A stretch of 64,000 nt of DNA, from contig UQIW01000013.1 in the NCBI GenBank assembly GCA_900541235.1, positions 1 to 64,000 of the forward strand, written 5' to 3'. The notes below the pieces were generated by a model. That model ran no database searches. It was given only the letters and a program-made list of their open reading frames with translations, and had not been told where the DNA came from. Source of the stretch: an uncultured Collinsella sp. GTDB taxonomy: Bacteria; Actinomycetota; Coriobacteriia; Coriobacteriales; Coriobacteriaceae. Position numbers and translations under genes: made by a program. This document shows positions 29,714 to 39,460 of this stretch, one piece after another; positions within the stretch are counted from its first letter, which is position 1, and each line of letters begins with the position of its first letter.

Positions 29714-30364
29714 ATGATCAAGGCTGTTATTTTTGACATGGATGGAACACTGGTCGATACCGAGCGTTTGGGGATTAAGGCCTGGAAGGCAGGCGCCGCT
29801 GAGCTGGGGCTCGCGATTGATGATGCCCTGATCCATCAGTTTATTGGCCGCACGCTGCCCGACGTCATGGACATCCTTGAGGCACATTACGGCAGCAGAG
29901 AAACCGCCGAGGCGCTCTATCATCGCCACAAGGAGATTCGCGACGAGATGGTCAAGACCGATCTGGAGCTTAAGGCCGGCGCCGCCGAGTGCATAGACGA
30001 GCTGCTGGCTGCGGGCTATCACGTGGGCCTTGCAACGTCGTCGCGCCTCGTTACGGCCGAGCGCAACCTTAAGATGGTCGGCCTCTTTGACAAGTTTGAG
30101 ACGGTGACTTGCGGCGAGGACGTCGTGCATGGCAAGCCCGATCCCGAGATGTATCTGCTTGCCTGCGAGCGCGCGGGCTTTACTCCCGAGGAATGTGCCG
30201 TGGTCGAGGATTCGCGCAACGGCTGCGTCTCGGGCATTACGGCCGGCTGTCATGTCTTTGCCGTCCCCGACATCGTGCCGCTGCCGCAGGACGTGGTGGA
30301 TGGCTGCGAGGCCGTACTCGATACGTTGTTCGACCTGGCGGCGGCAGTCAAGGCCGTGCGCTAG
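29714..30364 (+). CDS. HAD-superfamily phosphatase/phosphoglucomutase-like hydrolase
   Basis: This 216-residue HAD family IA enzyme has the nucleophile Asp8 and acid/base Asp10 in VIFDMDGTLVDTE. A helical cap (about residues 16-90), the LATSS motif and the late VVEDSRNG metal-binding motif are present. The family covers beta-phosphoglucomutase and various sugar-phosphate phosphatases, and the substrate cannot be told. The start is the methionine preceded by GGGGGA. It is divergent from larE. Confidence 0.87.
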   Translation: MIKAVIFDMDGTLVDTERLGIKAWKAGAAELGLAIDDALIHQFIGRTLPDVMDILEAHYGSRETAEALYHRHKEIRDEMVKTDLELKAGAAECIDELLAAGYHVGLATSSRLVTAERNLKMVGLFDKFETVTCGEDVVHGKPDPEMYLLACERAGFTPEECAVVEDSRNGCVSGITAGCHVFAVPDIVPLPQDVVDGCEAVLDTLFDLAAAVKAVR

Positions 30365-30403
30365 ACCGCTGCGGCGTTGAAACGAGCAATTGCCCACGTT
30401 TGT

Positions 30404-30451
30404 GCTTAAGCAAAAGGGGCCCGGCAATGGTCGGGCCCCTTTTGCTTAAGC
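30404..30451. terminator. Bidirectional terminator, HAD gene / LacI gene
   Basis: Perfect 20-bp arms (from GCTTAAGCAAAAGGGG on the left) surround an 8-base loop. The A and T tracts inside the stem act as tails in both directions. Confidence 0.85.
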
Positions 30452-30477
30452 GGCGACATAGCATACTCGCGGGCGTG

Positions 30478-31590
30478 CTATAGATACGCGCCGAGATTGA
30501 TGGCGGTGGCTTCGGTTTGGCTGCTCGCCTGGGTGCTGGCGCGCTCCAGTAGGAACGGACGCACCAGTTCTTGGCGGTTGATATCCTCGGCGGCGGTGAC
30601 TGCGGTGACGGTGCGCGCTGCAGAGCCGACGCGGATATGCTTGGTCTTTGCCGGGGCCTTGTTCTCGATTTGCTCCATGAGCAGTTGGACACCCTTGCGG
30701 CCAATCTCGTAGCCCGGGGGCGCTACCGTAGTGAGCGGGACCGATCCGCTCCAAGCGAGCGGGTTGCCATCGCAGCCCGCTACGCGTACTTGCCCGGGGA
30801 CAGAGATGCCCTTGTCGACCAGTGCCGAAACGACACCCGAGGCCAGCACGTCGGTTAGACCGACGACAAAATCGGGGCGTTCGTCGGCGGGACGCTCGGC
30901 GATTTGGCTGCCGATACCATAGCCGTCGGCCGCCGTGTTCCACTCGCCGGCGTCAATGACTTCGATCTTGATGTCGGGATGTAGGGCGAGCGCCTTATGA
31001 ATGCCAAGGACGCGCAGGGTGAGTTGCATAAATGCTGCTCTACCCACAACGGTGATATGGCGTGCACCGCGGGCGATGGCGAGTTCGGCAATGATGCGAC
31101 CCTGGGCCTCGTTGTCGGCCGCTACGTAGTAGCCGGGCCCGGAGCAATGGATGTCCAGATGGACGATCGGCACGGGCATCTTGGTCATGGCGGGGTGCCA
31201 GTCGGGGGACGCCATGGGCTGAACCATGACGCCGGACATCTGGGTGCCCATAAAGTAGCGCAGGTAATGGTCCTCGAGAATATCGTCGTTATCGGCGTTG
31301 GCGATGAGCAGGTCGTAGCCGTGCTTGCGAGCCTCGTTGTGGGCGCCGCTGGCGATTTGGAGCGAAAAACCGTGATCGAGACGGGGGAGCACCAGGCCAA
31401 AGGACTTGGTGGCGCCGCCCGCAAGCTGACGAGCGCTTTGGTTGGGCAGGTAGCCCAGGCGATTGATGGTTTCGTTAATGAGCTTGAGGGTCTCGGGACG
31501 CAGCTTTTCGGGGTGGTTGAGCGCGTTGGAAACCGTGCCCAACGAAACTCCGGCTTCGCGCGCGACGTCGCTGATTTTAACCTTTGCCAT
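30478..31590 (-). CDS. LacI-family transcriptional regulator
   Basis: This 370-residue regulator opens with KISDVAREAGVSLGTVSNAL, the LacI helix-turn-helix with the hinge helix after it. A sugar-binding-protein-like sensor domain follows (FGLVLPRLDH onward). The start is the MAKVKI methionine; upstream in-frame methionines run into the repeats at 31657-31757 and are rejected. It has no adjacent transport or catabolic operon, so the regulon is unknown. It shares the upstream region with glmS. Confidence 0.88.
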   Translation of the reverse strand: MAKVKISDVAREAGVSLGTVSNALNHPEKLRPETLKLINETINRLGYLPNQSARQLAGGATKSFGLVLPRLDHGFSLQIASGAHNEARKHGYDLLIANADNDDILEDHYLRYFMGTQMSGVMVQPMASPDWHPAMTKMPVPIVHLDIHCSGPGYYVAADNEAQGRIIAELAIARGARHITVVGRAAFMQLTLRVLGIHKALALHPDIKIEVIDAGEWNTAADGYGIGSQIAERPADERPDFVVGLTDVLASGVVSALVDKGISVPGQVRVAGCDGNPLAWSGSVPLTTVAPPGYEIGRKGVQLLMEQIENKAPAKTKHIRVGSAARTVTAVTAAEDINRQELVRPFLLERASTQASSQTEATAINLGAYL

Positions 31591-31656
31591 AGCGGCCCCT
31601 TTGATGCGTTTCAAGTACAAGCCAGATTGTAGCATCGCCCGCCCCCGAGGTGTCAA

Positions 31657-31702
31657 AACCTGCCATTTAGGGACAGGTTTATTTTGGCAGGTTTTATCTG
31701 GG
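31657..31702 (-). repeat. CTGTCCC-tagged hairpin repeat, copy C (inverted)
   Basis: Reverse-strand copy of the unit at 27966: AACCTGCC at 31657, GGGACAGGTTT in the loop, then GGCAGGTT followed by TTATCTGGG. Confidence 0.88.
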
Positions 31703-31724
31703 AAAACGATGCTGCCAGACCAAA

Positions 31725-31757
31725 CCACCACGAAGGTGCCTGTCCCCTTTGTGGTGG
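31725..31757. repeat. CTGTCCC-tagged hairpin, CCACCAC variant
   Basis: CCACCACGAAGG pairs with CCTTTGTGGTGG with one mismatch. The loop carries TGCCTGTCC. The arms differ from copies A-D but the tag is the same. Confidence 0.65.
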
Positions 31758-31771
31758 TGGGGTGTGTATCG

Positions 31772-31805
31772 AGTGGTATTCAAGTTGAGATACCACTTCT
31801 GGTAT
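31772..31805. promoter_or_regulatory. TGGTAT-type operator candidate upstream of glmS
   Basis: AGTGGTAT and ATACCACT form a perfect 8-bp inverted repeat (31772-31797), followed by a third TGGTAT half-site. A -10-like TACAAT is at 31827-31832. GntR/HutC-family regulators such as NagR recognise TGGTAT-type half-sites, which would fit control of amino-sugar synthesis. No such regulator is adjacent. Confidence 0.45.
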
Positions 31806-31906
31806 ATCAGCTTGCGTCCGCGTGAGTACAATACTCGAACGTTATACGTCTCAGCGCCCCATGTGCGTGGACGTTTTGCAGTCACGCGGACGAAGGGATT
31901 TATCCT

Positions 31907-33754
<1,848 letters not shown>

Positions 33755-33778
33755 TCGAGTTCCGTCATCCTAACAACT

Positions 33779-33816
33779 AAGGCCCGACTCCGCGTCATCA
33801 GGCGGAGCCGGGCCTT
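33779..33816 (+). terminator. glmS terminator
   Basis: AAGGCCCGACTCCG pairs with CGGAGCCGGGCCTT (one mismatch), followed by GTTG. It is convergent with the GntR gene. Confidence 0.8.
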
Positions 33817-33826
33817 GTTGCATTTG

Positions 33827-33872
33827 CCCAGATAAAACCTGCCAAAATAAACCTGTCCCTATTTGGCAGGTT
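33827..33872 (+). repeat. CTGTCCC-tagged hairpin repeat, copy D
   Basis: Fourth copy of the CCCAGATAAAACCTGCC unit with AAACCTGTCCC in the loop and GGCAGGTT as right arm. It touches the stop codon of the GntR gene, so it forms that gene's 3' end on the minus strand. Confidence 0.88.
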
Positions 33873-34602
33873 AGCGGAGCTTGCTGGTCTCGAAGTACTC
33901 GGGGAACTGGTCCAGGACCTCGGTCTGGTTGCGAAACATCATATGCAGGTGCTTGCTGACCAAAAAGCTCGCCTCGATAGGATCGCGACCGGCGATGGCG
34001 CGGCGGATTTGCTTGTGCTCGTTAACGGTCTCCTGATTGTCGAGCGTCTGCGTGGCGGCGCGCAGCCAGCGGAAGCGCTCCAAGTCGGCATTGGTCTCTT
34101 CGAGCCATGACCACACGGTGCTGCGGCACGCGATGCTAAAGATCATGCGGTGCATGAGGTTGTCGCTTAAAAAGAATCCGATGCGATCCTCTTCGGCCAT
34201 GGCCTTTTCCTGCAGCGCGATGGCTCGGTCGAGCTGCTCGATGCCTGCCGAGGTAGCGCGGGCGCAGCACTCCACAATCACCTGCTTTTCCAGGTGTTCG
34301 CGAATATAGCAAGCGCTTTCGGCAAGGGTGAGGTTAATGGGCGAGACATAGGTACCGCTTTGGGGCACGGTGCGCACCAGGCCCTCTTGTGCCAGACGCA
34401 CTAGCGCCTCGCGCACAGGGGTGCGCCCCATATCCAGGTCGTCGCAAAGCTGCTTGACGCCCAGCTTTTCGCCCGGCTTGTAGTCCAGGTAGACGATTTT
34501 GCGTCGAATGGTGTGGTAGGACTGGTCCTGTAGGCTCGTTTCCTGCTCGCCGACGTGCATCGATTCTTCCATAGCGCCTCGCAACTGTTCTATCACACTC
34601 AT
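33871..34602 (-). CDS. GntR-family regulator with FCD-type sensor
   Basis: This 243-residue regulator has an N-terminal winged helix (about residues 25-90, LCDDLDMGRTPVREALVRL is the recognition region). A mostly helical C-terminal ligand domain of the FCD type has histidines that commonly hold a metal and an organic acid. It is divergent from the YeiH exporter with a 163-base gap, so it may control that gene. The effector is unknown. Confidence 0.88.
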   Translation of the reverse strand: MSVIEQLRGAMEESMHVGEQETSLQDQSYHTIRRKIVYLDYKPGEKLGVKQLCDDLDMGRTPVREALVRLAQEGLVRTVPQSGTYVSPINLTLAESACYIREHLEKQVIVECCARATSAGIEQLDRAIALQEKAMAEEDRIGFFLSDNLMHRMIFSIACRSTVWSWLEETNADLERFRWLRAATQTLDNQETVNEHKQIRRAIAGRDPIEASFLVSKHLHMMFRNQTEVLDQFPEYFETSKLR

Positions 34603-34765
34603 ATGTCAGTTGTTAATTATGCCGCGAATCATCTTTCCGCGGTGGGTAATTCGGCTGTTGCCTGAGAACTATCGCGGCATCTTAGTCGTTGTTTACGCAA
34701 GGCTGTGCTCAATGTTGCCGTATCATAAGCCGTCGCAAACGTGAAATAGAAAGAAGGAATCCCAT

Positions 34766-35800
34766 ATGCAACTGGCGAATATCGTACGCGAGCGCTGGAA
34801 GGGCGTCTTGTTCTGCCTGATCATCGCTATCCCCGCGACGTTGCTCGGCAAACAAATCGAGGTGGTCGGCGGGCCGGTATTTGCCATCCTCTTTGGCATG
34901 GTCCTGGCGCTCGTCTTTCCCAAGAATCGTCGCGATCAGCTCGCCGCCGGCGTCACCTATACGTCCAAAAAAGTCTTGCAGTACGCGGTTATCCTGCTTG
35001 GCTTTGGCATGAACCTCTCCCAGATTCTGTCCAAGGGCGCCCAGTCGCTGCCGATTATCGTGGCGACGATCTCGACCTCGCTTGTCATCGCCTTCGTGCT
35101 CTGCCGCGTCATGAACGTGCCGAGCAAGATTGCGACGCTTGTGGGTGTGGGTTCGTCGATTTGCGGCGGTTCTGCCATCGCCGCGACCGCACCCGTCATC
35201 GATGCCGACGATCGCGAGATTGCCCAGGCCATTTCGGTCATCTTCCTGTTTAACGTTATCGCGGCGCTCGTGTTTCCGACGCTCGGCGGCATGCTCGGGC
35301 TGACCAACGAGGGCTTTGGCCTGTTTGCCGGCACCGCCATCAACGACACCTCGTCCGTAACGGCTGCGGCGAGCGCTTGGGACAGCATGCATCCCGGCGC
35401 TAATGTGCTCGAGAGCGCCACGGTGGTCAAGCTCACCAGGACGCTGGCCATCATTCCCATCACGTTGGTCCTCGCGTGCTGGCAGATGCATCTGGCACGC
35501 AAGGCCGGAGGCGACGCCAAAAGCACGTTCTCGCTTAAACGCGCGTTTCCCATGTTTGTGCTGTTCTTTGTGCTGGCGAGCGTAATCACCACGGTGCTTC
35601 AGCTTCCCGCGTCCTTTACGGCGCCCATCAAGGAGCTGTCGAAGTTCTTTATTGTGATGGCCATGGCGGCTATTGGTTTTAATACCGATATCGTCGAGCT
35701 GGTCAAAAAAGGCGGCAAGCCCATCGCATTGGGCTTTTGCTGCTGGATTGGCATTGCGTGCATGAGTTTAGGAATGCAGCACGTGCTGGGAATCTGGTAG
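34766..35800 (+). CDS. YeiH-family putative sulfate/anion exporter
   Basis: This 344-residue integral membrane protein has about ten hydrophobic segments. The family hallmarks are LLGFGMNLSQ, GSSICGGSAIAATAPVI and AGTAINDTSSVTAA. YeiH homologues are annotated as putative sulfate or organosulfur exporters, but transport has been shown for few of them. An AGAAGGAA ribosome site precedes the ATG. The divergent GntR gene is the likely regulator. Confidence 0.85.
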   Translation: MQLANIVRERWKGVLFCLIIAIPATLLGKQIEVVGGPVFAILFGMVLALVFPKNRRDQLAAGVTYTSKKVLQYAVILLGFGMNLSQILSKGAQSLPIIVATISTSLVIAFVLCRVMNVPSKIATLVGVGSSICGGSAIAATAPVIDADDREIAQAISVIFLFNVIAALVFPTLGGMLGLTNEGFGLFAGTAINDTSSVTAAASAWDSMHPGANVLESATVVKLTRTLAIIPITLVLACWQMHLARKAGGDAKSTFSLKRAFPMFVLFFVLASVITTVLQLPASFTAPIKELSKFFIVMAMAAIGFNTDIVELVKKGGKPIALGFCCWIGIACMSLGMQHVLGIW

Positions 35801-35852
35801 AGAAGTAGCTTATTTGCGTACTGGTTGCTGGTGAGCGCATGCTTGCGGTGGA

Positions 35853-35917
35853 GCGATAGGAGCTCTTGCGGGTATGGCTTGTCCGCAGGTTGATAGGTCC
35901 CGAAGAGCTCTTATCGC
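35853..35917. repeat. Hairpin downstream of yeiH
   Basis: GCGATAGGAGCTCTT pairs with AAGAGCTCTTATCGC with one mismatch around a 35-base loop. There is no clear T run, so it is only a possible terminator. Confidence 0.5.
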
Positions 35918-35979
35918 CCCGCCAGGATGGCGATGCGGGGCAATTCATATATTCGCAAGAAGGTGCCGCAGACCCTATA

Positions 35980-36014
35980 GTGTTTGGTGAACATTATCGT
36001 TCAATTTTGAAACA
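35980..36014. promoter_or_regulatory. Imperfect palindrome upstream of the activator-like regulator
   Basis: GTGTTTGGTGAAC is mirrored by GTTCAATTTTGAAACAC, about 50 bases before the gene start. It is a candidate autoregulatory site; the match is imperfect. Confidence 0.35.
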
Positions 36015-36066
36015 CTCGGTCGTGCGACCGTCGGCGGTTGCACGTCGCCGCGGACAGGGGCAAATC

Positions 36067-37284
36067 ATGGATAGCAATGCTAAGCTGAACATCTTGACCG
36101 ATGCCCTAGCTGCTGCCGGGGCCTCGGCATTGGCAATCGATGCGCGTGGGGACGTCGCGATCTCGACCATGAATGACGCGGCGCTTGAGCGGGATGTGGC
36201 GGCTTTTGTCGCTGAGCGTCTCGACCGTATAGGAGACGGCGCGCGTCTGGTTATGGGGCGTGAGGGTACGCGCCTGAGCCTGACCGTTCGCCCCACCGAC
36301 AAAGAGGGCGGGAGGCTTTGGGTCGTTGTGGTCCGCGAGGTGCGCGGTGCCGCGGCGCATGCGGGCATCGAGTGGCTCAACGCCGACGAAGTTGAGGTCC
36401 GCTATGAATCGAGCGCGTACGGCATCGTTGAGGGGGCGGCCTCGGTGGCTGTACCGGTTACCGAGAGCTATGCGCGCGGCGTGCCCCTTATGCTCGAGGG
36501 CGAGCTGGGAGCGGGTCAGGTCGAGATTGCCAAGCGCCTCTATCTGGATGGCCCTTTTGTCGATCAGCCCTTTGTTTCCGTCGCGCTCGATGAACTCACC
36601 GATCGCGGTTGGCGCCATGTGCTCAAAAGCTCCGAATCGCCGCTGTTCCAAACGGGGCTGACCCTTTGCATTGAGGGCTGGAATGCGGTTGGCCCCCAGC
36701 GCCTCCGCGAGCTGGTCTCCACGATGACCGACACCGCGTTGGCGACGCGCTGCCATGTGGTGCTGACGGCGAATGACATGCCGGGCGGCGGCGAAAGTGA
36801 TCAAGCCGCCTTTGTGACCGAGCGCTTCGCCTGTGCGGTGAGCGTCGCGCCGGCAATCGCCGAGCAGGGAGCCGCGTCGACGAAGGTCGCGCGCTATTTG
36901 GAATATCTCGCTGATGCATTTGGGACGGCAGCGCCCACGCTGTCTGCCGCGGCGACGAAGACGCTCGATGCTTACCGCTGGCCGCGCAACTATCTGCAGC
37001 TCCGCGAGGTCTCGGAACGACTGTATATATTGGTGGGGACGGGCACGGTGGACCGCGCTGTGGCGGAGGAAGTGTTCGCCCAAGAGGACGTGATTAAGAC
37101 CGCAACCTTTGGCGCCCCGACGCTTGAAAGTGACCTGTATATCCTGCGACCGCTGGCCGATACCGAGCGAGATATCGCGCATCTGGTTGTAGACCATCTC
37201 CACGGCAACCGAACCCGTGCGGCGGAGGTGCTGGGCATAAGCCGTACAACGCTGTGGCGCTTGCTGAAGGACGATGACCGTTGA
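36067..37284 (+). CDS. Fis-type HTH regulator with degenerate sigma-54-activator AAA+ domain
   Basis: This 405-residue protein ends in a clear Fis-type helix-turn-helix (residues ~370-403, NRTRAAEVLGISRTTLWRLL). Before it lies a region laid out like an NtrC-type AAA+ domain. The Walker A site is degraded to GELGAGQ near residue 145, there is no GAFTGA sigma-54 contact loop, and Walker B is not intact. The WPRNYLQLREVSERL segment near 305 matches the WPGNVREL motif. It is therefore probably a sigma-70-dependent regulator derived from a bacterial enhancer-binding protein. The start at MDSNAKL is tentative, because the frame stays open upstream. Confidence 0.75.
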   Translation: MDSNAKLNILTDALAAAGASALAIDARGDVAISTMNDAALERDVAAFVAERLDRIGDGARLVMGREGTRLSLTVRPTDKEGGRLWVVVVREVRGAAAHAGIEWLNADEVEVRYESSAYGIVEGAASVAVPVTESYARGVPLMLEGELGAGQVEIAKRLYLDGPFVDQPFVSVALDELTDRGWRHVLKSSESPLFQTGLTLCIEGWNAVGPQRLRELVSTMTDTALATRCHVVLTANDMPGGGESDQAAFVTERFACAVSVAPAIAEQGAASTKVARYLEYLADAFGTAAPTLSAAATKTLDAYRWPRNYLQLREVSERLYILVGTGTVDRAVAEEVFAQEDVIKTATFGAPTLESDLYILRPLADTERDIAHLVVDHLHGNRTRAAEVLGISRTTLWRLLKDDDR

Positions 37285-37368
37285 GCGAGGCGCCCGTGAC
37301 CGCACGCGACGCGTGTGCTACAGTCCAAAGCGTTATTGTTTCGATTTGGTTACGGCGTGCGAGGGCAT

Positions 37369-37944
37369 ATGGCTGAGACTTCAAAACCGAGCCGCAGAAG
37401 GCGGAGTGCCGCGCCGGTCAACCGACGCACAACATCGGTGACGTGGGGCAAACACGCCTCGGGGTTTGATGGCTCGTTCAAGCGCACTAAATACGGCTAT
37501 CCTTCGGCAAGCGCCCGCTTGGCAATGCAGGCAGAGTCCTCGCTGTGGGGCCGCAAACGCGTGGTGGGCTCAAAGCTCAAGCACGACGGAACGCTCGGCT
37601 ACATCAGCCGCGGGGCGGCTCGCCGCAGCGGGCTCAATCCCGCCGGCTGGCATCGCTACGTGCCGATCGTGGCCGCCGTTGCAGTGATCGTCATCGCGCT
37701 CGCTGCGCTCGGATATGCCGGCGGTGGCGCCAACTTGGACGCAATGTTTAAATCGCCCGAGCTCGCGCATGTAGGTACAGAAGTTGTCGAGGGCGCTCAG
37801 GCCCAGACGAGCGTCGCGCCCCAGCGCGGTATCGTTGCGGCGGCCTCCACCATCGCCGATGTGCAAAAGGACGAAGACAAGCAAGGCGACGACGTCGATG
37901 CGAATCAGACGAGCGAAACGGCAATAACTCCATCGGCGGGATAA
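37369..37944 (+). CDS. Hypothetical membrane protein
   Basis: This 191-residue protein has no family I recognise. The first ~100 residues are basic and contain FDGSFKRTKYGYPSA and SRGAARRSGLNPAGW. A single transmembrane segment is at about residues 105-125 (VPIVAAVAVIVIALAALGYA), followed by an acidic extracellular or periplasmic tail. The ATG is preceded by GAGGG. It starts about 85 bases after the activator-like regulator and may be co-transcribed with it. Confidence 0.6.
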   Translation: MAETSKPSRRRRSAAPVNRRTTSVTWGKHASGFDGSFKRTKYGYPSASARLAMQAESSLWGRKRVVGSKLKHDGTLGYISRGAARRSGLNPAGWHRYVPIVAAVAVIVIALAALGYAGGGANLDAMFKSPELAHVGTEVVEGAQAQTSVAPQRGIVAAASTIADVQKDEDKQGDDVDANQTSETAITPSAG

Positions 37945-37954
37945 GTTGCGAGTG

Positions 37955-37991
37955 GGGCAGCTAATTTGGGACGGGGCTTTTTTAGCTGCCC
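37955..37991. repeat. Hairpin repeat sharing sequence with 50861-50946
   Basis: GGGCAGCTAA pairs with TTAGCTGCCC. Read on the minus strand it contains AAAAAAGCCCCGTCCCAAAT followed by TAGCTGCC, nearly the same as AAAAAAGCTCCGTCCCAAAT plus TAGCTACC at 50925-50952. It may also terminate the upstream gene. Confidence 0.7.
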
Positions 37992-38024
37992 AAGACAGTG
38001 GCTCATTCGATGTCAGTCGCCAAA

Positions 38025-38172
38025 AGCGAGCGAGCCGCATTTGCGCCAAGGTGACGTGAAATGAGAGGGCGCTGACCTTCTGGTCGCGCCCTCGAAATTG
38101 AACGTCAGATTGGCGTGAATGCGGCCCGCGCAGCGTCAACGAGCCCGCCGTTCGGTAGAATGGCGGAACTAA
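38025..38172 (-). repeat. 148-bp structured repeat, copy 2 (after nitroreductase)
   Basis: It is homologous over its whole length to 28514-28661. The stem here is GAGGGCGCTGACC-TTCT-GGTCGCGCCCTC against CGGGCGC...GCGCCCG in copy 1, so the outer pairs changed together. It again ends right at a minus-strand stop codon, here of the nitroreductase gene. Confidence 0.85.
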
Positions 38173-38694
38173 TTACCTTACGTAGACCACGTTGTCGCGG
38201 CGGGGTTTGGGCTCGGGCAGCGTGTCCTCGGCATAGCCCAGAATGCAGTGACCGACACCGCGCAGGCTGCCGTCGGCGGGTAGACCCCAACTGGCCAGTA
38301 GCTCCAGGCCCTCGGGCGAATCGAAAACCTCGTGGGCGCGATGAATCCAGCACGAATCAACGCCCAGCGCATAGGCAGCGTTGAGCAGGTTGCCCATGGC
38401 GAGCGAGCCGTCTTCCAGATGTGTGGGCACGCTGCGGTCAACCAGCACCACCACAACGGTCTTGGCGCCATAGAAGGGGTCGCTGTTGCTGCCCATGACT
38501 TGCGCGTTGAGCTGCGAGAGACGCTCGACGGTCGCGGGGTCGGTGACGGCGACAAACGTCACCGGCTGGCGGCCCATGCCGCTCGGTGCATATTGGCCGG
38601 CTTCGATAATACGTGCAAGCTTTTCGGCCTCGACGGGACGATCGCTGTAGTTGCGGCAGCTGCGGCGGTGAATGAGTGCTTCGATAGTCTCCAT
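38173..38694 (-). CDS. Nitroreductase-family protein
   Basis: This 173-residue flavoprotein of the nitroreductase fold starts METIEALIHRRSCRNYSDRPV, the usual FMN-phosphate-binding opening (RRSxRxY). QYAPSGMGRQPVTF and the late GVGHCILGY segment complete the FMN site. It is shorter than typical NfsB proteins and lacks an iron-sulfur domain. The substrate is unknown. The chosen start has AAGGAGA upstream. Confidence 0.88.
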   Translation of the reverse strand: METIEALIHRRSCRNYSDRPVEAEKLARIIEAGQYAPSGMGRQPVTFVAVTDPATVERLSQLNAQVMGSNSDPFYGAKTVVVVLVDRSVPTHLEDGSLAMGNLLNAAYALGVDSCWIHRAHEVFDSPEGLELLASWGLPADGSLRGVGHCILGYAEDTLPEPKPRRDNVVYVR

Positions 38695-38988
38695 GGTGTC
38701 TCCTTGCGGTGGCGTTGCAGATGCCCCGTTCATACCCGTCGGGCTCAAACGATAGACGGTCAATTGCCCGGCCAAAAGGATAGATTCCAATTGGGAAAGT
38801 AGGTTTGCATAAAAGTACCTTCAGAATGTGACAAACAAATGGGATGGTTAAACGTTTTATCCCGTCTACCCTGCGGTTTTTTACCACTTGCCTAAATGAC
38901 GAACGCATAACCTCTGATAAGGGTTTTACTAAAGGAGTACCAACGTTTATCAATGCGCCGTGGTGGCGCCGGGCCAGGAGGTAACATC

Positions 38989-39279
38989 ATGTTCCAGGCT
39001 GGAGATGTCGTCGAGACCGATTTCGAAGGATTTCTGAAGCTGCTGCGTTCCAAGACGCGCGCTTTCGTGTCGATCAACGATCACGAGTACTACATCACGC
39101 ACACCGATGGCTATTGGCGTGTTCAGGATTGCGAGGCCCTCAACGACAAGGGCCACTTTACTGACTGTTCTGAGTTGGTCAACACGGTCTGCGAGGTCGT
39201 CGAGCTGCCGTGGATTGCCGGCAAGAGCCTGCATGACAGCTTCTCGGGCGCTACGGTCTATGAGGCCGTCGCCGCTTAA
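38989..39279 (+). CDS. Small conserved-looking hypothetical protein
   Basis: This 96-residue protein belongs to no family I recognise. It is acidic and predicted soluble, with the pattern DVVETDFEGFLKLLRSKTRAFVSI followed by DGYWRVQDCEALNDKGHFTDC. A strong AGGAGG ribosome site and a terminator directly downstream support real expression as a single-gene unit. Cysteines occur at three spaced positions but no metal motif is evident. Confidence 0.7.
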   Translation: MFQAGDVVETDFEGFLKLLRSKTRAFVSINDHEYYITHTDGYWRVQDCEALNDKGHFTDCSELVNTVCEVVELPWIAGKSLHDSFSGATVYEAVAA

Positions 39280-39305
39280 CAGGCAATAAAACCCGATTTT
39301 CACGT

Positions 39306-39340
39306 GACCGCTGGCGCCGCCCCCGCGCCGGCGGTCTTTT
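39306..39340 (+). terminator. Terminator after the small hypothetical gene
   Basis: GACCGCTGGCGC pairs with GCGCCGGCGGTC (one wobble), followed by five T. Confidence 0.88.
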
Positions 39341-39384
39341 TCTGCCGATAGGCCATAAAAATGCACGCATTTGCGGAGAGCCTG

Positions 39385-39413
39385 TTGACGATAGTCAAAA
39401 CTCGGACTAATCT
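39385..39413 (+). promoter_or_regulatory. marR promoter
   Basis: TTGACG at 39385-39390 and TAATCT at 39408-39413 are separated by 17 bases. The first repeat of the operator pair lies inside this promoter. Confidence 0.7.
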
Positions 39414-39446
39414 AGAGACACATAATTGGTCAAAAATCGGACAATT
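39394..39446. promoter_or_regulatory. Direct-repeat operator candidate for MarR
   Basis: GTCAAAACTCGGACTAAT (39394-39411) and GTCAAAAATCGGACAATT (39429-39446) are 15/18 identical and 35 bases apart. The first covers the promoter spacer and -10 box and the second the start of the transcript, as expected for autorepression. Confidence 0.65.
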
Positions 39447-39460
39447 GAATGGTGGGATAG

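Noticed and set aside
31591..31906. glmS ribozyme upstream of glmS
   Set aside because: The conserved ribozyme core was not seen. The interval is filled by repeats and a TGGTAT palindrome.
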